Source: Spongilla lacustris
Taxonomy: Eukaryota > Porifera > Demospongiae > Spongillida > Spongillidae
Direction of reading: 5' to 3'
NCBI GenBank assembly: GCA_949361645.1
Contig: OX442421.1
Span: 5,594,213 to 5,658,212 of the forward strand
DNA length: 64,000 bases
The position numbers and the translations under genes are program-made. Positions 1 to 31,500 of this stretch are shown piece by piece. The notes beneath the pieces were generated by a model that did not search any database, was not told the origin of the DNA, and saw only the letters and a list, made by a program, of their open reading frames with translations. Numbering within the stretch: the stretch's first letter is position 1; every line of letters starts with the position of its first letter.

Positions 1-398
1 TATGCAAGAGGTGCACACAGCACCATGACATGAGAGAGGTGCACACAGCACCATGATATGAGAGAGGTGCACACAGCACCATGACATGAGAGAGGTGCAC
101 ACAGCACCATGATATGAGAGGTGTACACAGCACCATGATATGAGAGGTGTACACAGCACCATGATATGAGAGAGATGCACACAGCACCATAATATGCAAG
201 AGGTGCACACAGCACTATGACATGAGAGAGGTGCACACAACACCATAATATGAGAGAGATGCACACAGCACCATGATATGAGAGAGGTGCACACAGCACC
301 ATGATATGAGAGGTGCACACAGCACCATGATATGAGAGAGATGTACACAGCACCATGACATGAGAGGTGCACACAGCACCATGATATGAGAGAGAGGC
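1..398. repeat. Minisatellite, units of about 25-27 bp
   Basis: About 15 imperfect direct copies of a unit containing GTGCACACAGCACCATGA. It lies beyond the 3' end of afadin and continues off the left edge of the window. No gene is seen in it. Confidence 0.95.
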
Positions 399-610
399 AC
401 AGATGTAGAAAATGTTTTCTTGCTGCATTGCTTGTGTTCAACAAGGGAGGGTGGGGTGAGGAGGTTGCTATGCAAATGAAGTTATTGTCAGATGTAAGGA
501 AAGAGTTCTTCTGTGCATTCATTTCATCAGACAACAGGTACATTGACTAGACATAGCAAGGTGCTTTGACCCATCTGGTCCGACGAAGAACTGAAATCAA
601 TATCGCAAAC

Positions 611-613
<3 letters not shown>

Positions 614-660
<47 letters not shown>

Positions 661-680
661 TGTGTGTGTGTGTGAGCATG
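614..680. repeat. (TG)n microsatellite
   Basis: Nearly pure TG dinucleotide run with two interruptions, downstream of the afadin stop codon. Confidence 0.95.
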
Positions 681-1121
681 TGTGGGCGTGTGATACGCAC
701 ATATGCACATGCACACTCAGTATCATGTCTTTGCAATATGCAAACATGCAGTCATAGCAATGTGTATATTTTGGATATGGTCTAGAGCTAGCTAATCTGA
801 ATATTTGTGTACACAATAAAAGGAATGCTGTGTGCATCTCACACTGTACAAAAGTGGCGCAGCAGTATGGTACATGTACATGTATCTTGGGGTAAACATT
901 CCCCTAATAGGGCGTTATGACACAGTCCTGTATTTTCAAGGAATTCATATGAACAATATCAAAAACTAAATGCTCCCAATAGCTGTCTTCCCCATGTTGA
1001 TAGGGTACGTGTTGTGTTCCTCCAGAAACTCATCCAAAGAATGTTCCTGATCCTGAACACTGGGAGTTAATTAACAGCGTATGAGAAGAAACAAAATTCC
1101 ATGCCATAGATGGATCATTAA

Positions 1122-1127
1122 TTTAAT
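1122..1127 (-). promoter_or_regulatory. Possible afadin polyadenylation signal ATTAAA
   Basis: TTTAAT on the plus strand reads ATTAAA on the minus strand, about 390 nt past the afadin stop. It is a single hexamer with no transcript support, so the call is weak. Confidence 0.3.
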
Positions 1128-1519
1128 CTCTGATCTGTGGGACCTCAAGTAATTCCTTACAAACAGGGCAATACAAGTCCCCTGTTAGTGGCAGTTCTAA
1201 CAGATAAGGTCTGCATTACTGCGGAGTCAACGGTTGTCAAGGGTAGTACTAGCTGTCAAGGGTACAATTCCATGGGTGATCATGTGCTGAGTCAAGGGTT
1301 CCTAAATGGATGACCATGTGATGACCTTGAGCCTTGAAGGCACATTATTGGCTATGGGGGTCCGTCATGCATATTGTACGTAGTAAGTTATGTGAGCAAC
1401 CTTAACCCCATGTCACACATAGGTACGACCAACACCATGTAACTTTGAACAACTACAAGAGCACAAATTGAAACTGCTGGCAATGTGACATGCAGGGTGA
1501 AATTACAATTAAAAAGTGT

Positions 1520-21980
<20,461 letters not shown>

Positions 21981-22169
21981 CTCTTCAGCAGAATTTCTAT
22001 TCCCCGACCAACCGTCGTGCGCGTAACATTTTAAAAATACATTGTATTCGTCGACCTCACCCCCTTATTGTCGAAGTGTTAAGTTAAATAAACGGTGCGT
22101 ACACAAAAGTGTGCGGACAAAATACCCCCCCATGCGCAAGCGTGGTCGCGCAAAGTCAAATGCATAAAT

Positions 22170-25100
22170 TCAGCTGTCCAGCAGTCTTTCAACACTTGGA
22201 AGGCTCTCCGGAGAACATCGTGTGATCTCCATGAAACAGTGCAACTGTGCCAAGGCAGACTGGCACCGCTGGAAACCCTGAGAAATAAAACAGAACAAAA
22301 TAAGTTCCGTGTGTGACGTTCGAACAAACTCCAGGCTCTTCTAGCCACAAAGTAAAAACACTAGCTCGCTAAATTACATTCACAAGCACTCTGTTAATTA
22401 AGAAATTTAAATTTAAAAAGTAACTAAATCTCTCTAAATCGATTTGTTGGGCATTTTCCCCTCACCTTCTTGCCCTGAGCCTTCACGGAGGGCTTGGATC
22501 GATTTGGTTCAATGTGCTGCCAGGACACAGATGTTCAGTTGCCTTTCGTTAAGCACACTTATAATATCCACGGTACCTCTTTGAATTCAACAGCTGTAAA
22601 TCCAATGAGCGTTTCAAGTACCTGAAGGTATTTAGTTATTAAATAACTGCAAGCGGACTGCAGTAGCGTACTCCCCCTTCCCGATAAGACCAGGGATAGC
22701 ATAGCACTTCTACCCACAGATCCTTAACAGGGACACATGACTGGAAACACCCAACTTTAGCGACAGAAACACTAGCCTCCTTACCAGCTGGTAATCGTCT
22801 CACCCTGCTTTCTATCTAGCATACACAGATCCACATGCACACATACATACACACTCTCCTCACATGCAAACACAACCAGCACACACACATATATCACATT
22901 TTGATTCACTATACCTTATTGCTCAAATGGACCTTTAACTCTGAACTGCTCTCATCAACTATCAACACAGTGATGCCCCATAGTCCGTGATCACACTGCA
23001 ACTTCTCTACTACAGAGGCAAACTTTGCCTGATGTGGGATGTACGAAGATCAACCAAAATTCCTGATATAGTGAGCAAACATACACACACAAATACCTTC
23101 ACTTTTACAACAGGACGAGTGTCCCAAATTCGTGGTGATTGCAGATCTTTTAATGTCAACAATGCCGGACTCTTGCCAACAATAGGGGGTGCAATATGAC
23201 CTTTGGATTGACCAGTCGATGAGCTGCAGTGTTCAGAACTGGCTAAATGTGAGGGTGGGGGTGGGAGAAGGAGAGAAAGAGAGAAGAGAGGAGGGGGAGA
23301 TGGAGAGAAAGAGAGGGAGAGGAGAGGGAAAGTGGCAACGTGACAAAAAAAGGGAGACTGAGGAAAGGAGGAAGGGAGAGAAAGGCTCCCTCCATTACCC
23401 ACCAAATATTGCCTTGGCCTGTGACACCCTTGCTGCTGGGTTGCACTGCGGTATTTGCCTTGATAATCCTTTCTTTTTCCAAGCATATTTGCAGGTTCTG
23501 TTTCCCAGGCACATCTGGTCCCTGTTTCCCAGGCAGATCTGGTCCCTGTTCAACATGTGTCTCATCGTCAAAGTCCACTTCCTGATCATAGATTGCTTCG
23601 AAATCTCTGTCCAATTCAAAATCTGGTTCCTTGAAGTCTTGTTCCCATTCCAAGCCTACATCATGTTCTGTTTCCATTTCACTTGGAAGGGCAGGCTCTA
23701 TTGTGGCCTCTTCATCATTAAAAATATCTTCCTCTTCAAAGTTCTCAAATTCTCCCAAATCGATGGAAGGAACAGGTGAGGGAACTACCTGCGTCCTCAA
23801 ATCTACCGGAGAGTCTGGTATTTCAATCACATCTTGGTCTACGTTTCTCTGTCTACTGGCTGCAACAGCCTGGGTGATGGCACGATCTGATGACCCATTG
23901 TGGCTGCGTGCAACAGGCAGAGAGCCCAGACCCTCACTTGCTGCTAAGCTTTCATTATTCCTGCAAAGCATACAGTACCACAAAATCCTTGAAACAACAA
24001 AATAAAAACCAGCATTTAATTAGAAACCTACAATATACGAGAGAGGAGTTTTTTCTGCTCATTCTTCTCTGACAGTTCTTCAACAACACCCCCGAGTACA
24101 GTAACCTGGTCGCTCCTCAGTAGCAACACACCCAGTCGACTCTCTACAGTTCCTTGCAGTACCAGCTGAGGTAGTAAATGACTTCATTGCACACAGCCAA
24201 GCTTTTGATGCTCAATGTGAGCTATCCAATTAACCCCCAATGCAAACATTAAGTGGTAGAATGCACAACAGGTTCATCCAGACTGCAAATCTAAAAGGGT
24301 AGCCGCGCCCATAAATATTGTAATACTGCCATTTCAGCTGCCAAATATGCTCAAACAAATACAACTATATATATATATATATATCTACAACAAGTACCAC
24401 TGCACTGTTTTCTATTTACAGCCTAACGTTGTCAGGGGATAAAGGGTGCTGCCTTGCATATAAAAGCTACTATGACGACAAATGCAACAACAAAACCTAA
24501 TCCCCAAACCTTGGTTCCAGGTGCTGTCTGCGTACTAAGTTGCAGAATGGGCTTGTGTTCCATGCCCTGAACGACACTAAATCCATCACTCAAGGTGAGA
24601 AGGATGAGCCTTGTTGGTTTGGGCTGAGGGGAACAAACAACCCCAAACTTATTCATTGCTAACAGCTGTACACATGTTCATGTATACATGGGTAACTATG
24701 TCAACAGATGCAAGAGCGAGCACATACATGTACACGTACATGCATTAAATCTGCACATCTAAATGTGCTGTTGCGAGAGCTGCACACACAGCTGAAAGTA
24801 GCCTTTGCTATTGCATATAGACAGGTTTCAGGGCCACACCGTGCACCTCCGTATATCGCATGTTGCCTTCCATTTACACGCGCGCAACCTGCTAAAGTCT
24901 CCTGCTAGCTGCAGCAAAGCCGTGTGATGAGCTAACCTCTTTCCTTTCGTGGTCATGTTCCTCCGCGGTGTCTAGCTCCTGCCCCTTCAGCGTCTGGAGC
25001 TGAGCGTATGCTGGAACACTCACGTCCAGAACTGAGTCCACCTGCGGGGTGGAAGGACCAAAGATAAATTATATATATTAGCATGCTCGCCAGCCTCAGG

Positions 25101-25418
25101 CTTACTTGCACAATAAACCTGCCGTTCATGACGAACGCCCGCTCTTGCGCAACAGATGGCGGGATGCAGCCGCCAACAGCAGTGTCCTTGAGGTCTGCAT
25201 GCAGCCACTGCTCATACACGAGTTCCTGTATACGTGCACCCGAGAGATCGGCACCCTGCAATCGAGGAATTAAATGAAAAACGCGGACGGGTTTACCAAA
25301 ACGTTAAGACAACTAACACCTCTTCATTCCGAATCCAGTCAATGCATGCAGACAGCCAGTCGTCCTGCACCGATACGCCCCATGTTGTGTGCAACCATCG
25401 TTTGGTTGCAGCAAGCAT
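22170..25418 (-). CDS. RMI1: RMI1, RecQ-mediated genome instability protein 1, 11 exons
   Basis: OB-fold subunit of the BLM-TOP3A-RMI dissolvasome that resolves double Holliday junctions in the nucleus. Exons: 25320-25418, 25106-25255, 24937-25041, 24510-24623, 24032-24165, 23428-23960, 23097-23242, 22915-23028, 22577-22621, 22466-22516, 22170-22277; 532 residues (human about 625). Family marks: N-terminal WGVSVQDDWLSACIDWI, then YEQWLHADLKD, then the first OB fold with LSDGFSVVQGMEHKPI, APGTK and SRLGVLLL. A long acidic linker (exon 6) precedes the C-terminal OB fold, with LWGITVLIVDES and LETLIGFTAVEF. All phases agree. The exon 6 donor at 23428 (G/GTGTCA) is weak; a better-looking donor at 23399 breaks the frame. 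None of its introns carries a large minisatellite. Confidence 0.9.
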
Positions 25419-25542
25419 CTGTATTATTGAGGAGCGCGCCAATTGAGGAGTTCAATATGCGAAGGTATGCAAGCGGAAGCAAACCCGGTGCAATACGTAT
25501 ACAAACGAATAAGCGGAATATCGATCCACATGGTGTAAAGGG
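25419..25542. promoter_or_regulatory. Bidirectional promoter, RMI1 / importin alpha
   Basis: 124 bp separate the minus-strand ATG of RMI1 (25418) from the plus-strand ATG of importin alpha (25543). The segment has a CGGAAG ETS-type core at 25474-25479 and GCGC, but no TATA box. A noncoding first exon for either gene cannot be excluded. Confidence 0.7.
25530..25538 (+). promoter_or_regulatory. Two-codon upstream ORF before importin alpha
   Basis: ATG GTG TAA ends 4 nt before the importin alpha ATG. A second upstream ATG at 25457 opens a 60-codon frame overlapping the start of the CDS. Either matters only if transcription starts upstream of it, which the sequence does not show. Confidence 0.35.
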
Positions 25543-28500
25543 ATGGCCACTGGTGGAGAAAGGTTCAAAGCGTACAAAACGAAAGGGCTGGATGTCGAGG
25601 AAGTCAGAAGGAGAAAAGTTGAAGAAGGAGTGCAGCTAAGAAAGACCAACAGGGATGACCAGGTAGGAAAGTTCTTTATAGGGCAAAATGTGGCGCCCAA
25701 ATCATAGGATACTCTCTAGCTTGCGAAGAGAAGAAATCTGCAAATAGATGAGCCAGCTATGGAGGAACACGCATTCCCGGAGGTAATATTACACTGTGCT
25801 ATGTTTATCAGTGCATAAGTTCACTATGTAAGTTGGCACGTCACACGCACTACATGAATGTACGCTATTGTGTGGCATGAAGCCATAACTGTGCGACACC
25901 ATATTTTAGTGCACGTGATGAACCAGAATGCGTGATGTACATGTGTTCCACTGGGGAGGGCAGCAAGGGTACATGTGTTCCACTGGGGAGGGCAGCAAGG
26001 GTACATGTGTTCCACTGGGGAGGGCAGCAAGGGTACATGTGTTCCACTGGGGAGGGCAGCAAGGGTACATGTGTTCCACTGGGGAGGGCAGCAAGGGTAC
26101 ATGTGTTCCACTGGGGAGGGCAGCAAGGGTACATGTGTTCCACTGGGGAGGGCAGCAAGGGTACATGTGTTCCACTGGGGAGGGCAGCAAGGGTACATGT
26201 GTTCCTCTGGGGAGGGCAGCAAGGGTACATGTGTTCCTCTGGGGAGGGCAGCAAGGGTACATTTGTTCCTCTGGGGAGGGCAGCAAGGGTACATGTGTTC
26301 CACTGGGGAGGGCAGCAAGGGTACATGTGTTCCACTGGGGAGGGCAGCAAGGGTACATGTGTTCCACTGGGGAGGGCAGCAAGGGTACATGTGTTCCTCT
26401 GGGGAGGGCAGCAAGGGTACATGTGTTCCTCTGGGGAGGGCAGCAAGGGTACATGTGTTCCTCTGGGGAGGGCAGCAAGGGTACATGTGTTCCTCTGGGG
26501 AGGGCAGCAAGGGTACATTTGTTCCTCTGGGGAGGGCAGCAAGGGTACATTTGTTCCTCTGGGGAGGGCAGCAAGGGTACATTTGTTCCTCTGGGGAGGG
26601 CAGCAAGGGTACATGTGTTCCTCTGGGGAGGGCAGGAAGGGTAACATTCAGCGATAGTGGACATCCTGGAGAAAGCACCGTTCAATTATCAGTTCCGCAT
26701 TGTTAAGCGAGCCCTTGTCTTTGGACATTATTTTACGTAACAATGTTTTGTATGTTGCGCTACGTAAAATTATGTCACAGAGGTATAGGGGACAGTGTCC
26801 AGCAAATCACCCTTGTGTGGTTATAATATTATTGCTATAAAATAACATCTTTGCAATCATGCAACCTTTTTCGTACACTTGTTCATTCCCATATCATTTC
26901 TCTCCATGGAAATCAAATTTTGGTGCTGTATTTATTTTCCCCTGCTGTGAGCACAAAGTCCTCGAGAAATCCACTTATCTCCTACACGAAGGACAGTTAA
27001 ACAAGTGTCATGCACATCTTCATGATGACATAGTCCCTGCCTCCCCGCCCCCCATACATGATGATATAGTCCCCGCCCCCCATACATGATGATATAGTCC
27101 CCGCCCCCCATACATGATGACATAGTCCCCGCCCCCCATACATGATGATATAGTCCCCGCCCCCCCATACATGATGATATAGTCCCCGCCCCCCCCATAC
27201 ATGATGATATAGTCCCCGCCCCCCCATACATGATGATATAGTCCCCGCCCCCATACATGATGATATAGTCCCCGCCCCTCATACATGATGACATAGTCCC
27301 TGCCTCCCCGCCCCCCATACATGATGACATAGTCCCCGCCCCCCATACATGATGATATAGTCCCCGCCCCTCATACATGATGACATAGTCCCCGCCCCCC
27401 ATACATGATGACATAGTCCCCGCCCCCCATACATGATGATATAGTCCTGGCCCCCCATACATGATGATATAGTCCCCGCCCCCATACATGATGATATAGT
27501 CCCCGCCCCCCCCATACATGATGATATAGTCCCCGCCTCCCATACATGATGATATAGTCCCCGCCCCCCATACATGATGATATAGTCCCCGCCCCCCATA
27601 CATGATGATATAGTCCCCGCCCCCCCATACATGATGATATAGTCCCCGCCCCCCATACATGATGATATAGTCCCCGCCCCCCCATACATGATGATATAGT
27701 CCCCGCCCCCCCATACATGATGATATAGTCCCCGCCCCCCATACATGATGACATAGTCCCTGCCTCCCCGCCCCCCATACATGATGACATAGTCCCCGCC
27801 CCCCATACATGATGATATAGTCCCCGCCTCCCATACATGATGATATAGTCCCTGCCCCCCTCATACATGATGATATAGTCCCCGCCTCCCATACATGATG
27901 ATATAGTCCCCGCCCCCCCCATACATGATGATATAGTCCCCGCCCCCCATACATGATGATATAGTCCCCGCCCCCCTCATACATGATGATATAGTCCCCG
28001 CCTCCCATACATGATGATATAGTCCCCGCCCCCCCCATACATGATGATATAGTCCCCGCCCCCCCATACATGATGATATAGTCCCCGCCCCCCCATACAT
28101 GATGATATAGTCCCTGCCCCCCATACATGATGATATAGTCCCCGCCCCCCTCATACATGATGATATAGTCCCTGCCTCCCATACATGATGATATAGTCCC
28201 CGCCCCCCATACATGATGACATAGTCCCCGCCCCCCATACATGATGATATAGTCCCCGCCCCCCCATACATGATGATATAGTCCCCGCCCCCCATACATG
28301 ATGATATAGTCCCCGCCCCCCCATACATGATGATATAGTCCCCGCCCCCCCATACATGATGATATAGTCCCCGCCCCTCATACATGATGATATAGTCCCT
28401 GCCTCCCATACATGATGATATAGTCCCCGCCCCCCATACATGATGATATAGTCCCTGCCCCCCATACATGATGATATAGTCCCCGCCCCCCCCATACATG

Positions 28501-31500
28501 ATGATATAGTCCCCGCCCCCCATACATGATGATATAGTCCCCGCCCCTCATACATGATGACATAGTCCCTGCCTCCCCGCCCCCCATACATGATGACATA
28601 GTCCCCGCCCCCCATACATGATGACATAGTCCCCGCCCTCCATACATGATGATATAGTCCCCGCCCCCCCATACATGATGATATAGTCCCCGCCCCCCCA
28701 TACATGATGATATAGTCCCCGCCCCCCCATACATGATGATATAGTCCCCGCCCCCCATACATGATGATATAGTCCCCGCCTCCCATACATGATGATATAG
28801 TCCCCGCCCCCCATACATGATGATATAGTCCCCGCCCCCCCATACATGATGATATAGTCCTCGCCCCCCCATACATGATGATATAGTCCCCGCCCCCCAT
28901 ACATGATGATATAGTCCCCGCCCCTCATACATGATGACATAGTCCCTGCCTCCCCGCCCCCCATACATGATGACATAGTCCCCGCCCCCCATACATGATG
29001 ACATAGTCCCCGCCCCCCATACATGATTCATCGGCATGCACAGTTGTATTGGGGACACCTAAAGGTTGATATTTAAATCTGAACAAATCGATGCCGGTAG
29101 GATTTCCTCATCTATTACCAGTGCTTTAGATACTCGTATTTGGAGATACGTGGAATTCTAACCCAGCAGGTTATCAGACTTCATACACAAGGCAGCAAAA
29201 TATATGTATATCACCAAAATAGATTTTAACACATAGAAATGGTGAGCACAAGTGTTGGAAATTGGAAAACTTAAGGCTGTAGTTGTATGGTTGGTGATAA
29301 AAATAATAACCCTGCAAGTATGATTTTGCTGGACAATTTACCATATTCATTTTGTAGTTGCAACACTGATTATTCCATAATGGCAGAATCCAGAATGTTT
29401 TATTCTGGTGTTGTGTATTTGGATAGGAGTGGTTGCAGTCATTTGTCTCTATTTGTAGCTACATTCTTCACTGCTTAACCCTTAGTGCATTCTTCACTGC
29501 TTAACCCTTGTGCGCTCTTCACTGCTTAACCCTTAGTGCACTCTTCACTGCTTAACCCTTAGTGCACTCTTCACTGCTTAACCCTTAGTGCACTCTTCAC
29601 TGCTTAACCCTTAGTGCACTCTTCACTGCTTAACCCTTAGCATTCTTCACTACTTATCCCCTTAGTGCACTCTTCACTGCTTAACCCTTAGTGTACTCTT
29701 CACTGCTTAACCCTTAGTGCACTCTTCACTGCTTAACCCTTAGTGCACTCTTCACTGCTTAACCCTTAGTGCACTCTTCACTGCTTAACCCTTAGTGCAC
29801 TCTTCACTGCTTAACCCTTAGTGCACTCTTCACTGCTTAACCCTTAGTGCACTCTTCACTGCTTAACCCTTTAGTCTCTCGGTATTGTTTTCACTGCTAA
29901 CCTTTAACTCTTGTGTTGAGTACATTTGCTGTTAGGAGATACCGGTATAAGTCAATGTATAATATGAAATTACTCTAGTCAAAACGTTTATATGGAACAT
30001 GCTGTTAAGAGATAACAGTGAAGATAGTACTGAATGACTAGTGCACTAAGGGTTAAATCCAAAAACCAGGATGCACTTTTGTTTTTTATGTTATTACAGA
30101 CTTCTGTGTCTAGTAAAATATGACAATTGCATTACCCGGGGACTGGCAGTATTTTTAGATGAAGATGATGGCACATTACCCGGGGGACTGGCAGTATTTT
30201 TAGATGAAGATGATGGCACATTACCCGGGGACTGGCAGTATTTTTAGATGAAGATGATGGCACATTACCCGGGGGACTGGCAGTATTTTTAGATGAAGAT
30301 GATGGCACATTACCCGGGGGACTGGCAGTATTTTTAGATGAAGATGATGGCACATTACCCGGGGGACTGGCAGTATTTTTAGATGAAGATGATGGCACAT
30401 TATTGTGTAACATCGATTGGTTCACACCAGCAACACTGAAAATGTAAAGTGATTAGTTAGTGGAAATATTGTTGATTTTTAGAGGGCATTTTCATTCATA
30501 ATTTTTTTTAACATTTTATGGTTATAGAATTAATCTTCATATAAATTACTCGCAAATACAAAAGTTGAGCATTTTGTGATTTTAGATAGAGTTGGGGGTT
30601 GATCCCTGTGCATCAGTGCAGTGAAGGTGTTCTGTAGTCGAGGTGTCCTTGTGCACTTCCAGTGTAGTCGAGGTGTCATTGTGCACTTCCAGTGTAGTCG
30701 AGGTGTCATTGTGCACTCACAGTGTAGTCGAGGTGTTTATGAACACTTCAATGTAGCTGTAGCCCTGTCCCCTGCCCCTATTTTTATATTAAATTATGGG
30801 ATGGAAAATAGGTGTCCATTGGCAAGCATGTGCTAGCCATTACCAAGAAACTTGGTAATTGTATAGTGTTGTAATTAAAATGAAAATCTACGGACAACGT
30901 ATATATGATGCCCTGGGATGAGGAAAAGCTAGCGCTGAGAACGAGATTGTCTCCAAAAAGGTTTGTAGACGATTACCAAGTTTCTTGGTAATGGCTAGTG
31001 CATGTGCGCTAGGACCTGGCCTCTATTTCCCCCCCCCCCCCCCCCCCCTGTAATTTAATAGGGCCTGGGACAAGGCTAGCGCAGCTGATAGCATTATTGT
31101 AGTCATAACAGGCATAGCAGGTGGCAGGTGGTGTACTTGTAAAGCAATGAGGTGTGAATGTTTGTGCCTGTAAAAGGTCAAGTGAATTCATTGCACTTAG
31201 CCAAGCTCTCACCCTTGTGAATGTGTGCAGCTGTGAATAGGTGACCTATTAATGTGTTAAGTACAATCATTGGCCAATGCTTGTTGGTTGTGGCTAGTTA
31301 GTGTGCCCCCTATGTTTGCAGGACACCCCTCTGGATGTGCTGGCCAAGGCTCTGTACAGTCCTGATGTTCAGGAGCAGCTTAGGGCTACCAGTCGATTCA
31401 GGAAGTGCCTGTCAGTTGGTAAGTCAGTGTGGGTGGTCTGTGTAGATGAGAAGCTTGTCACCATGAAGTCCCTGTGCTTAGAGTTGGGCGTGCTAAACAT

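Larger units (their letters stand above)
399..1519. other. 3' flank of afadin, no coding gene seen
   Basis: Mostly unique, AT-rich sequence with one TG tract at about 614-680. I see no exon with conserved coding content. It probably holds the afadin 3' UTR, read leftwards. Confidence 0.6.

Noticed and set aside
23399..23400. TGG/GTAATG as the RMI1 exon 6 donor
   Set aside because: Better-looking signal, but it leaves the frame of exon 7, which is secure from the OB-fold homology; kept only as an alternative.
27015..29030. Direct repeats resembling a CRISPR array
   Set aside because: The units are contiguous with no unique spacers, and the context is an intron of an animal gene.
25865..29058. 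Long open reading frames of 150-470 codons on both strands
   Set aside because: They fall exactly on tandem arrays with stop-free units, appear in several frames at once, and the proteins are pure repeats.
29465..29880. CTTAACCCTTAG repeats resembling telomere sequence
   Set aside because: The unit is 26 bp with only a partial TAACCC core, so it is a minisatellite rather than an interstitial telomere tract.
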